Below, one piece after another: positions 35,630 to 44,832 of a stretch of 64,000 nt of DNA. The position numbers and the translations under genes were made by a program. The stretch spans positions 62,001 through 126,000 of the forward strand of contig SVEL01000007.1 in assembly GCA_015057425.1 (NCBI GenBank). The letters are read 5' to 3'. This stretch comes from Lachnospiraceae bacterium. Lineage in GTDB: Bacteria > Bacillota > Clostridia > Lachnospirales > Lachnospiraceae. The notes under the pieces were generated by a model. That model saw only the letters and a list, made by a program, of their open reading frames with translations, had not been told where the DNA came from and did not search any database. How positions within the stretch are numbered: position 1 is the stretch's first letter; every line of letters starts with the position of its first letter.

Positions 35630-36757
35630 ATGAATAATTTAAATATTAACGAAAAAGTTGATTTTAAAAACTTAATAAACATAAAGACAATGACTGTCTT
35701 ACTGATGATAGTTATTTCCGTAATAATTATAATTGCCGTTCCTAAAGATATAAATACAAAAATATCTTATGAAGAATTGACCGGCTTTTATTTTGATACA
35801 TATATATCCGTAAAATTATATTATAACGATAAAGACAGCTATAATAAAATTATTAAAGATGCAAATCAGACAGACAAAGAATATTTCACCGAAAAACTTA
35901 ATGATATTAATAAAATGTGTGCAAATTATCACAATCTCTGGGACAAAAATAATCCTGAAAGCGATATATATAAGATAAACACATTGCGAAATACTGCTGT
36001 TGATGAAGAAACATACAAAATAATCGAAAAATCTGTTGAATATTCTTCTTTAACAAAAGGTGCTTTTGATATTACTTTAGGCACGGTTACAACCGGTTTT
36101 AATGCTTCTGAAAAGAAAATATATAATGAAGAAAAAATTTCAGGGCTTCTTGATGATATATCATATAAAAGTATAAAGCTGTATACTTTTAGTGAATCAG
36201 GAAAAACTACCTATTACGTAGAACTTTTATCCGAAGAAACTTTAATTGACCTCGGTAGTATTGCAAAGGGATATATTGCAGATGAAATTTCATCATATTT
36301 GAAGGCTTCAGGTATAAATAATGCATTAATCAGCCTTGGCGGCAACATAATTGCTGCAGGTTCAAAGTCACAAAATGTTCCATACATTATCGGAGTACAA
36401 AAACCATTTGACCCGGCAGGCAGCAACATTGCCACCTTGAAAATAAATGATTATTCGGTTGTTACTTCAGGAATTTATGAACGTTACTTTGAAGCTGACG
36501 GTAAATTATTGCATCATATCTTCTCGCCTAAAACAGGAATGCCTGTTGAAAACAATCTGTATTCGGTTACTGTTATAGGAAAAGATTCAGATATGTGCGA
36601 TATGTTAAGTACTGCCCTTTTTGTTATGGGTATATCTGACGGCATCAAATTAATAAATTCTCTTGAAGATTATCATTGTATATATATAGACAACGAATTT
36701 AAATATACTTACAGCAATGAATTAGAACTTGAAAATGGCGTGTTTTCAATTAAATAA
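35630..36757 (+). CDS. apbE: FAD:protein FMN transferase ApbE
   Basis: ApbE attaches FMN from FAD to a Thr or Ser in target proteins, such as RnfG and RnfD, whose genes are 3.5-6.5 kb downstream. In this 375-residue protein: a membrane anchor at about residues 20-42 (no lipobox Cys), TGFYFDTYISVKL, the TKGAFDITLGTVTTGF region, DLGSIAKGYIADEISSYL, GGNIIAAGSK, and SVVTSGIYERYF with HHIFSPKTGMP (FAD-binding residues), then DMCDMLSTALFVMG with the magnesium-binding Asp. The extracytoplasmic side is expected. The start has no ribosome binding site. It is divergent from the EetA/EetB-like pair. Confidence 0.95.
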   Translation: MNNLNINEKVDFKNLINIKTMTVLLMIVISVIIIIAVPKDINTKISYEELTGFYFDTYISVKLYYNDKDSYNKIIKDANQTDKEYFTEKLNDINKMCANYHNLWDKNNPESDIYKINTLRNTAVDEETYKIIEKSVEYSSLTKGAFDITLGTVTTGFNASEKKIYNEEKISGLLDDISYKSIKLYTFSESGKTTYYVELLSEETLIDLGSIAKGYIADEISSYLKASGINNALISLGGNIIAAGSKSQNVPYIIGVQKPFDPAGSNIATLKINDYSVVTSGIYERYFEADGKLLHHIFSPKTGMPVENNLYSVTVIGKDSDMCDMLSTALFVMGISDGIKLINSLEDYHCIYIDNEFKYTYSNELELENGVFSIK

Positions 36758-36805
36758 AATGCTTTTTATTTTGTTAATAAATTTTATATTTTTTTCAATA
36801 TTTGT

Positions 36806-36834
36806 TTGACGTTAATACTATGTTTTGGTAAAAT
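36806..36834 (+). promoter_or_regulatory. Promoter for the NCS2 permease gene
   Basis: TTGACG (36806-36811), 17-base spacer, TAAAAT (36829-36834). The predicted start of transcription is about 31 bases before the permease ATG, which leaves no room for a purine riboswitch. Confidence 0.75.
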
Positions 36835-36871
36835 CTAAGTATAATTTATTTTACAAAAGGAGGACTTTTTA

Positions 36872-38322
36872 ATGGGCTTTTTCAAGTTAAAAGAAAGAGG
36901 TTCAACTGTAGGAACTGAGATTATCGCAGGTCTTACAACTTTTTTGCCATGTGCTACATTGTAGTTGTTAACCCTAATCAGGTTGCAGCTGAAGGCGCAG
37001 GCGGATGGCTTGCCGGATTAGGTGCTGATGCAGCAACACTTGGTCAGATTTGGAACGCTGTTTATATTGCATCAGTACTTGTTGCCGTTATTGGTACATT
37101 GCTTATGGCTTTATATGCACGACTTCCATTTGCACAGGCATGTGGTATGGGTCTTAACTCATTCTTCTGCACAACATTCGTTGCAGGTGCATTTTTTGCA
37201 GGAGTTGACCTTATAACAGGTTATCATTCAGGTATTGTTATTATTTTCTTATCAGGTATTTTATTCCTTATTTTATCTGTTACAGGATTAAGAAAATATA
37301 TTGCAACTGCTATGCCTGACTGTTTAAAGAAAGCTATCCCTGCAGGTATCGGTCTTTTCATTGCTTTTATCGGATTTAAGAACGTTGGTATTATTCAGGA
37401 TAATCCATATACATTCGTTCAGCTTTTCGATTTTAACGGTGCAATTGATAATTCAGCTAATTTATTTGAAGCTTGGAAGACTATGGCACCTGTAGTTATT
37501 ACATTTATCGGTCTTATTATTATCGGTGTTCTTACAAAACTTAAAGTAAAAGGTGCTGTTATTATAAGTATTCTTGCTACAACTGCTATCTACTATGTTT
37601 CAACACTTACAATGCCAAGTTTTGACTTAGGACATATCGGACAGTCATTTAAAGATTTTGGTACAATCGGTATTACAGGTTTATTTGATCCTGCCGGATG
37701 GAAGGCAGCTTTCAGTGGCGCTCACATCGATGGTGTATTCGGTGCAATCGTACTTATACTTACATTCTGTCTCGTTGATATGTTTGATACAATCGGAACA
37801 CTTTATGGTACAGCATCACAGGCAAATATGCTTGATGACAATGGTGACCCTGTTGATGTAAATAAAGCTATGATGTGTGACTCTATCGGTACAGTAACAG
37901 GTGCTGTTCTTGGTACTTCAACATGTACAACATTCGTAGAATCAGCTGCTGGTGTTGGTGCAGGCGGACGTACAGGTATTTCAAGTATCGTTACAGCAGC
38001 ATGCTTCGTTGCATGTTTATTCTTAGCTCCTGTTGCATCAATCGTTCCATCATGTGCTACAGCTCCTGCATTAATCTTTGTTGGCGTTCTTATGCTTAAG
38101 AATTTCTCAAAGGTTGATATGGATGACATTTGCTCAGCAATTCCTGCATTCCTTACACTTATCATTATGGTATTATCATATTCAATTTCAAATGGTATCG
38201 GTGTAGGTGCAATCAGTTATGTTCTTCTTACACTCTTCACAGGAAAGTATAAGAAGAAAGATATTATGATTACAATAATAGCAATTCTCTTCCTTGCAAG
38301 ATTTATGTTAGTTACAATGTAA
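36872..38322 (+). pseudogene. NCS2-family purine permease gene with a -1 frameshift
   Basis: An AGGAGG ribosome binding site precedes ATG at 36872, and the reading frame gives MGFFKLKERGSTVGTEIIAG, the expected NCS2 (hypoxanthine/guanine permease-like) N-terminus. The frame stops after 30 codons at TAG, while the rest of the protein, from MCYIVVVNPNQV at 36949 to 38322 (457 residues), continues in another frame. Adding one T to the T6 run at 36940-36945 restores TTFFAMCYIVVVNP, the family sequence. The remaining protein has about 12 helices, MGLNSFFCTTFV and the TCTTFVESAAGVGAGGRTG signature. It is either a recent mutation, an assembly or sequencing error in a homopolymer, or a slippage site. 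Confidence 0.85.
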
Positions 38323-38344
38323 TCGTATCATTAATCCAAAAATA

Positions 38345-38380
38345 AGAGACCTGATTTTTATCATTTATCAGGTCTCTTTC
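38345..38380. terminator. Bidirectional terminator between the permease and rnfB
   Basis: AGAGACCTGAT (38345-38355) pairs with ATCAGGTCTCT (38367-38377), 11 bases, followed by TTCTTT on the plus strand and T-rich sequence on the minus strand. It should end both the permease message and the converging rnf operon. Confidence 0.85.
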
Positions 38381-38407
38381 TTTATGTCTCGATATATAAC
38401 AATCGTA

Positions 38408-39187
38408 TTATTTAATACATTTTACAGGACATTTTTCTTTACATATTCCACATACAACACACTTGTCGTAATCAATTACAGGTAAATTGTTTTCTACCGT
38501 AATCGCCTCTGCAGGACAATTCTTTTCGCAAAGCTTACATCCGATACATCCGACACTGCATACTGATTTAACAACTTTTCCTGTATCGTGTGAACTGCAT
38601 CCTACATACTGTTCATTAATTTCAGGAATTATCTCTATGATTCCTCTTGGGCATGCTTTTGCACATTTACCGCATCCCATACATTTGTCTTTATCAACTG
38701 ATGCTATTCCGTCTACGATTGATATTGCATCTTTATCACAAACTTCTGCACAACTTCCAAGTCCAAGACATCCGTATGTACACATTTTAGCTCCACCGCT
38801 TATGTACATCGCTTCTCTACAGCTCATATTGCCGTTATAATTAAACTTATCAGGCGCCTTATCGCATGTACCGCTACACTTGATTACTGCCCTTAACTTA
38901 ACTGCTTTGGCATCAACACCCATAACCTCGCCAATGGCTTTTACCATAACCTCGCCACCTACAGGACAGGCATTTACCGGTGCTTTCCCTTCAGCAATGG
39001 CTTTTGCTAAATCATCACATCCTGCATATCCGCATCCGCCACAATTATTACCCGGAAGAGCTTCTCTGATAGCTTCTTCCTTTTCATCTACTTTAACTTC
39101 CAATATTTTTCCCGCAATTCCTAATAGTGCTCCAATTAAAAGACCTGTGCCACCTATGACAATTACGGCTAATAATATACCATCCAT
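38408..39187 (-). CDS. rnfB: RnfB, ferredoxin-binding iron-sulphur subunit
   Basis: This 259-residue subunit accepts electrons from reduced ferredoxin. It has an N-terminal membrane helix (VIVIGGTGLLIGALLGIAG), then the LPGNNCGGCGYAGC cluster motif, a second Cys-rich part (CSGTCDKAPDKFN, CTYGCLGLGSC), and ferredoxin-like clusters: CMGCGKCAKACP, CIGCKLCEKNCP and CVVCGICKEKCP. This gives enough cysteines for six or so clusters, as in Clostridial RnfB. It is the last gene of rnfCDGEAB and is followed by a terminator. GGAGG precedes the start. Confidence 0.97.
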   Translation of the reverse strand: MDGILLAVIVIGGTGLLIGALLGIAGKILEVKVDEKEEAIREALPGNNCGGCGYAGCDDLAKAIAEGKAPVNACPVGGEVMVKAIGEVMGVDAKAVKLRAVIKCSGTCDKAPDKFNYNGNMSCREAMYISGGAKMCTYGCLGLGSCAEVCDKDAISIVDGIASVDKDKCMGCGKCAKACPRGIIEIIPEINEQYVGCSSHDTGKVVKSVCSVGCIGCKLCEKNCPAEAITVENNLPVIDYDKCVVCGICKEKCPVKCIK

Positions 39188-39200
39188 AGTGAACCTCCTA

Positions 39201-39776
39201 TTAGAACAATCCTGCGAAACCGCTAAATGCCATAGCCATAAGTCCTGCTGATATAAGAACTATCGGCATACCTTTAAATGCTTTCGGCACGTCATTGTGT
39301 TCTGATTTTTCTCTTATTCCTGCTAAAATAACTATAGCAATTGTAAATCCAAGTGATGTACCTAAACTGTTCATCATACTTTCACCAAAATTATATGCTT
39401 TCTGGACATTTGTAATTGCAATTCCAAGAACGGCACAATTTGTTGTTATAAGTGGTAAATATACACCTAACGCATTATACAACGGTTTACTGTACTTTTT
39501 CAGGAACATTTCTACCAACTGTACAAGACATGCAATTACAAGAATAAATACAATTGTCTGAAGATACTGAACATCATATGGTACAAGAAGATAATATTGA
39601 ATACCATATGTAATCGCAGATGAAATCATAATTACAAAAATAACTGCAATTCCCATACCCGATGCTGTTTTAATCTTTTTTGAAACGCCAAGGAAAGGAC
39701 ATAATCCAAGGAACTGACTTAAAACAACATTATTAATTAATGCGGCACCAAGGCCAATAAGTACTAACTCTTTCAT
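39201..39776 (-). CDS. rnfA: RnfA, membrane subunit
   Basis: This 191-residue protein has six membrane helices with no globular domain. LGLCPFLGVSKKIKTASGMG near residue 25 holds the conserved Cys-containing half-helix that, with RnfE, binds a membrane [2Fe-2S] cluster; the second symmetrical motif is LPLITTNCAVLGIAI. Its sequence resembles RnfE and NqrD/NqrE, as the pair arose by duplication. It follows rnfE by 17 bases and precedes rnfB. Confidence 0.97.
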   Translation of the reverse strand: MKELVLIGLGAALINNVVLSQFLGLCPFLGVSKKIKTASGMGIAVIFVIMISSAITYGIQYYLLVPYDVQYLQTIVFILVIACLVQLVEMFLKKYSKPLYNALGVYLPLITTNCAVLGIAITNVQKAYNFGESMMNSLGTSLGFTIAIVILAGIREKSEHNDVPKAFKGMPIVLISAGLMAMAFSGFAGLF

Positions 39777-39793
39777 TTTGTTATATCCTTTCT

Positions 39794-40546
39794 TTAATTT
39801 TTATTTTCTGCAGTTACTGCAGCTTCTGTTGTCTGTGTGTTCTGAGCCGGCTCTTCAATCTTACCTTCACACATTTCGCTACACGAACCGCAGTTACCGC
39901 CACATGATTTAATTTCTTTTGGTTTCTTACCCTGTTTCATTCTTATCTTATTTTGAATAGCAACAAGAAATGCTAATACAAAGAATGCGCCCGGTGCTAA
40001 TGCTATGATTCTTACCGGTTCAACCGATTCAGGTAAAAATTCATATCCAAAGATAGCACCTGAACCAATCACTTCTCTAAATGCACCAAGACAGCCGAGA
40101 CCAACTGTAAATCCAAGTCCCATACCAAGTCCGTCAAATAACGAAGGAATAACCTTATTCTTTGATGCATAAGCTTCTGCTCTGCCTAAAATAATACAGT
40201 TTACAACAATAAGTGGAATATATATACCAAGTGATTCATTTAATGAAGGTATATATGCTTCTAAAAGAAACTGTACTACCGTAACAAAGCTTGCAACTAC
40301 AACAATAAATGCCGGTACTCTTACTTTATCAGGAATAATTTTTCTAAGCATGGAAATAAGCATATTGGACATTACAAGAACTACTGTAGTTGTAAGTCCC
40401 ATACCTATACCATTTATACATGATGTAGTCACGGCAAGTGTAGGACACATACCAAGCATCATAACAAATGTCGGATTTTCCTTAATAATTCCGTTAAATA
40501 ATCTTTCCAAAGGAGTATTAGGCTTTAAAAACTTATCTTTATTCAT
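39794..40546 (-). CDS. rnfE: RnfE, membrane subunit
   Basis: This 250-residue protein has six membrane helices with the LGMCPTLAVTTSCINGIGMG and IPLIVVNCIILGRAEAYA motifs that mirror those in RnfA. The C-terminal tail after the last helix holds several cysteines (KSCGGNCGSCSEMC), longer than the plain family tail and likely a metal-binding addition seen in this lineage. The start is taken at the ATG 6 bases inside the track ORF (GTG start in the track), because AGGAG lies 9 bases before it. It overlaps rnfG by 8 bases. Confidence 0.95.
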   Translation of the reverse strand: MNKDKFLKPNTPLERLFNGIIKENPTFVMMLGMCPTLAVTTSCINGIGMGLTTTVVLVMSNMLISMLRKIIPDKVRVPAFIVVVASFVTVVQFLLEAYIPSLNESLGIYIPLIVVNCIILGRAEAYASKNKVIPSLFDGLGMGLGFTVGLGCLGAFREVIGSGAIFGYEFLPESVEPVRIIALAPGAFFVLAFLVAIQNKIRMKQGKKPKEIKSCGGNCGSCSEMCEGKIEEPAQNTQTTEAAVTAENKN

Positions 40547-41201
40547 CTGCACTTTCTCCTTTTCTTATAATATAATTTACAGCTTCCACAGCTCCATTCA
40601 CACCTTCAGTTATAGCTTTTGAAGAGATTGTTGCACCGCTTACCGCATCTATTTCATCATCTGAATGTCCGCCTGTAGTTACAACAAAGAATCTGCTTGA
40701 AGTCTTGCCTTTAAACTGGTTAAGAAAGCTGTTCTCTTTTACTTTCATACCAAGACCTGCTGTCTCTTTTATAGATAAAATAGATATTCCGCTTATGGCT
40801 TTTTCTGAATTAAATCCAACTGAAAACTTAATATCGCCGCCAAAACCTTTTTTTGATATTACTGTAACAACATAACCGACAACTTCACCTGCATTATTTT
40901 TGGCAAATGCAGCTTCTTCAACTATAACAGACTTTTCTGAAATGCCTTTTGACTTTAAATGTTCAATCATATCTGCTTCTTCAAAAGATACATTTGAAAA
41001 CTCCACTGCCTCAGGCTGAACTTTTTTATAAGCCTTATTTTTTGCTTCAATTTCAGCTTTAAGTCTCGGTTCGGCTGTTACTGTATAGACACCACCAAGC
41101 ACTGCTCCTGCTATACATGTTATCAGGCAAAGAACAGCGGTGTTTTTTAAGAATTCCAATACAGTATTCAAAAAGGATTTTGTCTTTTCGTTTTTACTCA
41201 T
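40539..41201 (-). CDS. rnfG: RnfG, covalently flavinylated subunit
   Basis: This 220-residue subunit has one N-terminal helix (TAVLCLITCIAGAVLGGVY) and an extracytoplasmic FMN-binding domain. The flavinylation motif SGATIS (within DEIDAVSGATISSKAITEG) carries the Thr that receives FMN by ApbE; apbE is 3.8 kb away. GLGMKV and SIKETAGLG also fit the family. It connects RnfD and RnfE in the membrane electron path. Downstream rnfE overlaps by 8 bases. Confidence 0.97.
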   Translation of the reverse strand: MSKNEKTKSFLNTVLEFLKNTAVLCLITCIAGAVLGGVYTVTAEPRLKAEIEAKNKAYKKVQPEAVEFSNVSFEEADMIEHLKSKGISEKSVIVEEAAFAKNNAGEVVGYVVTVISKKGFGGDIKFSVGFNSEKAISGISILSIKETAGLGMKVKENSFLNQFKGKTSSRFFVVTTGGHSDDEIDAVSGATISSKAITEGVNGAVEAVNYIIRKGESADE

Positions 41202-41215
41202 TTCATTCCGCTCCT

Positions 41216-42181
41216 TTAACCTAATATTTTTGCTTTAATTTTTCCAAAGAATCTTTCTTTGCTTCGTCCAAAAGCATAAGGAACAGTAAACTTCTCTATA
41301 ATCGGTACAAGAAGATTACCTATAATAATTGCATATGATACACCTTCGCTGTTTGGACCTACTATTCTAATAATACCTGTCAGGAGACCGAGTATGATAC
41401 CATATACGATTCTTCCGGTAGGCGTTATCGGACTTGTTACATAATCAGTTGCCATAAAGAATGCACCAAGAATCAAACCACCACCACATATATGCGCTGC
41501 TAAGAATCTCATATCAAATCCGTGCCCGCCAAATATAACAACAAATAAAGCAAATGTTATAATATATGCTAACGGAATTCTTAAACTAATTACTTTACGA
41601 ACAACCAGATATGCTGCACCAATAAGTAATGCAATAACTGATGTTTCACCGATAGTACCCGCTTCATTTCCTAAAAACATAGATTTGACACTTACTTCAA
41701 TACCATTTTTCAAATTATAAAGAGGTGTTGCCGTAGTCGCTCCGTCATATACAAAAGTTGTCATTCTTGTACCAAATGACATAAGTAAAAAACATCTTGC
41801 AGCTAATGCCGGATTCATAAAATTCTGTCCCAAGCCGCCAAAAAGCTGCTTTACAACAACGATTGCAAATACCGAACCTAAAATCGCCATCCAAATAGGA
41901 AATTCTGCCGGAAGATTAAGCGCAAGCAATAAACCTGTTAATGCCGCACTGCAATCAAGAACTGTTACTTTTTTATGTAATATAAGCTGTGTAACTGCTT
42001 CTGCAAGCACAGCTGTTGAAACAGTTACAAGAATTAGAATCAATGCCTTCATACCAAAGTTATATACACCAAATATCGTAGCCGGTATTAATGCGATAAT
42101 AACATCCAGCATAACCGATCCGGTATTACATTTACTACGGACATGCGGATTTGAAGACACATTAAGTAAATTGTTATCCAT
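41216..42181 (-). CDS. rnfD: RnfD, membrane flavin subunit
   Basis: This 321-residue protein has about nine to ten membrane helices. LGQNFMNPALAARCFLLMSFG is the family core, and YDGATTATPL around residue 145 carries the D/S-GAT-T motif whose Thr receives covalent FMN. It forms the ion path with RnfA, RnfE and RnfG. It follows rnfC by 43 bases and precedes rnfG by 14 bases. Confidence 0.97.
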   Translation of the reverse strand: MDNNLLNVSSNPHVRSKCNTGSVMLDVIIALIPATIFGVYNFGMKALILILVTVSTAVLAEAVTQLILHKKVTVLDCSAALTGLLLALNLPAEFPIWMAILGSVFAIVVVKQLFGGLGQNFMNPALAARCFLLMSFGTRMTTFVYDGATTATPLYNLKNGIEVSVKSMFLGNEAGTIGETSVIALLIGAAYLVVRKVISLRIPLAYIITFALFVVIFGGHGFDMRFLAAHICGGGLILGAFFMATDYVTSPITPTGRIVYGIILGLLTGIIRIVGPNSEGVSYAIIIGNLLVPIIEKFTVPYAFGRSKERFFGKIKAKILG

Positions 42182-42224
42182 ATATTCTTACCAAACCTTT
42201 CTTATCATTTAAACTGTAATGCAT

Positions 42225-43547
42225 TTAAGAAGATGCTTTTCTTCTGTCAGCAATAATTTCTTTTTTAATACTTTTAATAGATTGTGTAAGATTTCTCTTG
42301 GCTACACATGCGTATGTACAACATCCGCATTCACAACATTCCATACCGTTTAATTTTATAAATGTCTCTTTGTCACCATGGGTTGCTGCTTTTGCAAGTA
42401 ATGTAGGAACTAACTTTTGCGGACATGCATTTAAACATCTTCCGCAACTGATACAATTACTTTCCTTTACTGCCGCCTCATCTTTTTCAAGACAAAGGAT
42501 TGCCGATGTTCCTTTTGTAACAGGTATATCTGTTCTTGAAAGTGCAATACCCATCATCGGGCCGCCGGATACAATCTTAGGTGGCATTTTATCGAATCCG
42601 CCGGCCTCTTTTATAAGGTCTTCATACATAACACCTATCGGTACTTTGTAATTTTGCGGTTTCTTTATGGCTTCTCCCGTAACCGTAACTATTCTGTCTA
42701 TAAGAGGTCTTTTATTTACTACCGCTTCATAAATTGCATGAATGGTATCAATATTTTGAACAATACAACCTGCATCTGCCGGAAGCATAGATGAATTTAT
42801 CTCTTTTTTTGTAAGAGCATAAATCAAACTTCTTTCTCCGCCTTGTGGATACTTCGTATACACTTCTTTTACCTGTATATTAGGAATTTTCTTTGTTTTA
42901 TCCTTAAGAAGCTTTATTGCATCTAATTTATTATCTTCAATAGCTATATATCCTTTTGCTTTAGGAAACATTGAAAGTACAATCTGAAGACCTTCAACTA
43001 TAATATCAGCATCTTCCAACATTCTTCTGTAGTCAGAAGTAAGATACGGTTCACATTCCGCTCCATTAACGATAATGTATCTTATTGCATTAGGGTTCTT
43101 AGGTGAAAGTTTAACATGCGTAGGAAAACCTGCACCACCCATACCAACAACTCCAGCTTCTTTTACAAGTTCTATAATATCTTCTCTTGTTAACTCTTCC
43201 GGTTTTCTAAAGTCTGTAATAGGAACAGGTTCATATAAATCATCATTTTTAATAATAATACACTTGCATTTATTATCATTCAGTACCATTCTGTCTTCTA
43301 TAGCAACAACTTCACCTGATACTGATGAATGAACATTTGCAGAAATAAAGCCGTTAGCTTTTGCAATAAGCTGTCCTGCAAGCACTCGGTCTCCTTTATT
43401 AACTATAACCTCTGCTGGTGCTCCGATATGCTGACTGACCGGGATTACAACTTCACTTCCGGGCAAATAAGAAATAATCTTTTTTGTCTTTGATAATTCT
43501 TTCTTTCCCAAAGGATGAACTCCACCTTTGAATGTCAAAACCGACAT
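42225..43547 (-). CDS. rnfC: RnfC, NADH-binding subunit
   Basis: This is a 440-residue cytoplasmic subunit of the ion-pumping ferredoxin:NAD+ oxidoreductase. It has the FMN/NADH-binding Rossmann region (GMGGAGFPTHVKL, ECEPYLTSDYRRM), a barrel-sandwich N-terminal part (GDRVLAGQLIAKANGF), the SLBB-like part, and two [4Fe-4S] motifs: CISCGRCLNACP and CCECGCCTYACVA. The order rnfCDGEAB is the usual Clostridial one, and the operon is complete. A promoter lies about 40-65 bases before the start, and TAAGGAGG is the ribosome binding site. Confidence 0.97.
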   Translation of the reverse strand: MSVLTFKGGVHPLGKKELSKTKKIISYLPGSEVVIPVSQHIGAPAEVIVNKGDRVLAGQLIAKANGFISANVHSSVSGEVVAIEDRMVLNDNKCKCIIIKNDDLYEPVPITDFRKPEELTREDIIELVKEAGVVGMGGAGFPTHVKLSPKNPNAIRYIIVNGAECEPYLTSDYRRMLEDADIIVEGLQIVLSMFPKAKGYIAIEDNKLDAIKLLKDKTKKIPNIQVKEVYTKYPQGGERSLIYALTKKEINSSMLPADAGCIVQNIDTIHAIYEAVVNKRPLIDRIVTVTGEAIKKPQNYKVPIGVMYEDLIKEAGGFDKMPPKIVSGGPMMGIALSRTDIPVTKGTSAILCLEKDEAAVKESNCISCGRCLNACPQKLVPTLLAKAATHGDKETFIKLNGMECCECGCCTYACVAKRNLTQSIKSIKKEIIADRRKASS

Positions 43548-43586
43548 ACTTTTTCCTCCTTATACACAGAAAATTTCATTAATAAT

Positions 43587-43615
43587 ATTCTAATATAAAA
43601 ACGATAATTTAACAA
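43587..43615 (-). promoter_or_regulatory. Promoter for rnfCDGEAB
   Basis: On the minus strand TTGTTA (43615-43610), 17 bases, TAGAAT (43592-43587), about 40 bases before the rnfC start. Both boxes match four or five of six consensus positions, so moderate strength is likely. Confidence 0.55.
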
Positions 43616-43727
43616 CAAAAAAACTTCAAAAAATACAATATTTATGATATTATTATTGTGATATTTTTATCATTCTCAAACAGTTGATTTTGTTAGATTT
43701 TTAACGTATTTGCGAGGTGTTGATTCT

Positions 43728-44753
43728 ATGAGAATTTTTGAAGAAAAATCACATATTGATAACGTGACATTAGATGCTTTGCAGCAGGTGTTTCCCTATG
43801 ACATTTCTAAGTGTATTTTTTTCGATATTGAAACAACCGGATTTATATATTCAAAAACTATTTTATACCTTATAGGATGTATGTATATTGATAATAATGT
43901 TGTTCATATCATACAATTTTTTTCGGAATCAAAAGATGATGAACTTGATGTTCTTAATAGTTTTTTCGAAAAGATATCTTCTTTTTCGCATCTTGTAAGC
44001 TTTAACGGAAATGGTTTTGATATACCATATATATTAAAGAAATGTAAGTTATATAATATTTCTTATAATTTTGATAATATTAACAGTGTAGATATTTATA
44101 AAGATATTCAACCGCTTAAAAATCTTTTTAAAACACAAAATCTCAAATTAAAAACTATGGAACGTTTTCTCGGCATCAACAGGTCTGATATGTTTTCCGG
44201 CGGTGAACTTATTGAGGTGTATTCAGATTATCTTAAAAATCCATGCAAAGAATCTCTTTCACTGCTTCTGCTTCATAATTATGAGGACATTAAAGGAATG
44301 CTTGATTTGCTGCATTTATACAAATATATTTCTTTGTACAATGGCAATTTTGAAATAGATGATATTACAATAAACAGATATGAAGATATGGACGGAAATG
44401 ATGTAGATGAAATTTTATTTGATTTATATTTGCCCTACTGTCTTCCGGCTCGTATATCAGGAAGTTACGATGATATTTATATAACTGCATACGATAATTG
44501 CGCAAAAATAAAAAACAGACTGCATAACGGATGCATTAAATTTTATTATGAAGATTATAAGAATTATTATTATCTGCCTTTAGAAGATAAAGCAGTTCAT
44601 AAAAGTGTTGCTGAATTTGTTGATAAAAGTCATAGAACAAAAGCAACAAAGGATAATTGTTATACATGGATAAATGCAGATCAATCCTTTACTTCCAATA
44701 ATCAGACAGTAAAAAAATATCTTATTAATTTAATTAAAAATATCTGCAAATAA
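43728..44753 (+). CDS. RNase H-like (YprB-type) exonuclease family protein
   Basis: This 341-residue protein starts at the ATG 18 bases into the track ORF, where GAGGTG is 8 bases upstream. The first 200 residues carry a DEDD exonuclease fold: FFDIETTGF (D-x-E), FNGNGFDIPYI, and HNYEDIKGM with the last Asp. This corresponds to the RNase_H_2 family of YprB. Unlike YprB, it lacks TPR repeats; the C-terminal 140 residues are rich in Tyr and of unknown fold. The nucleic acid target is unknown. Placed between rnfC (divergent) and a spore protein gene; no operon partner. Confidence 0.82.
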   Translation: MRIFEEKSHIDNVTLDALQQVFPYDISKCIFFDIETTGFIYSKTILYLIGCMYIDNNVVHIIQFFSESKDDELDVLNSFFEKISSFSHLVSFNGNGFDIPYILKKCKLYNISYNFDNINSVDIYKDIQPLKNLFKTQNLKLKTMERFLGINRSDMFSGGELIEVYSDYLKNPCKESLSLLLLHNYEDIKGMLDLLHLYKYISLYNGNFEIDDITINRYEDMDGNDVDEILFDLYLPYCLPARISGSYDDIYITAYDNCAKIKNRLHNGCIKFYYEDYKNYYYLPLEDKAVHKSVAEFVDKSHRTKATKDNCYTWINADQSFTSNNQTVKKYLINLIKNICK

Positions 44754-44832
44754 TTGCCAGTTTATTTTTTTATGTCCTCCATATAATATTAGCGTAACAA
44801 GTAGTTATAAATTTTTAATGGAGGAATTAATA

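Noticed and set aside
36758-36871. Purine riboswitch before the NCS2 permease
   Set aside because: The promoter is so close to the start codon that the leader is about 31 bases, too short for the aptamer.
44754-44832. Sigma-G promoter before the spore protein gene
   Set aside because: A CATATAA-like -10 exists but no -35 at a proper distance could be matched, so no promoter is called.
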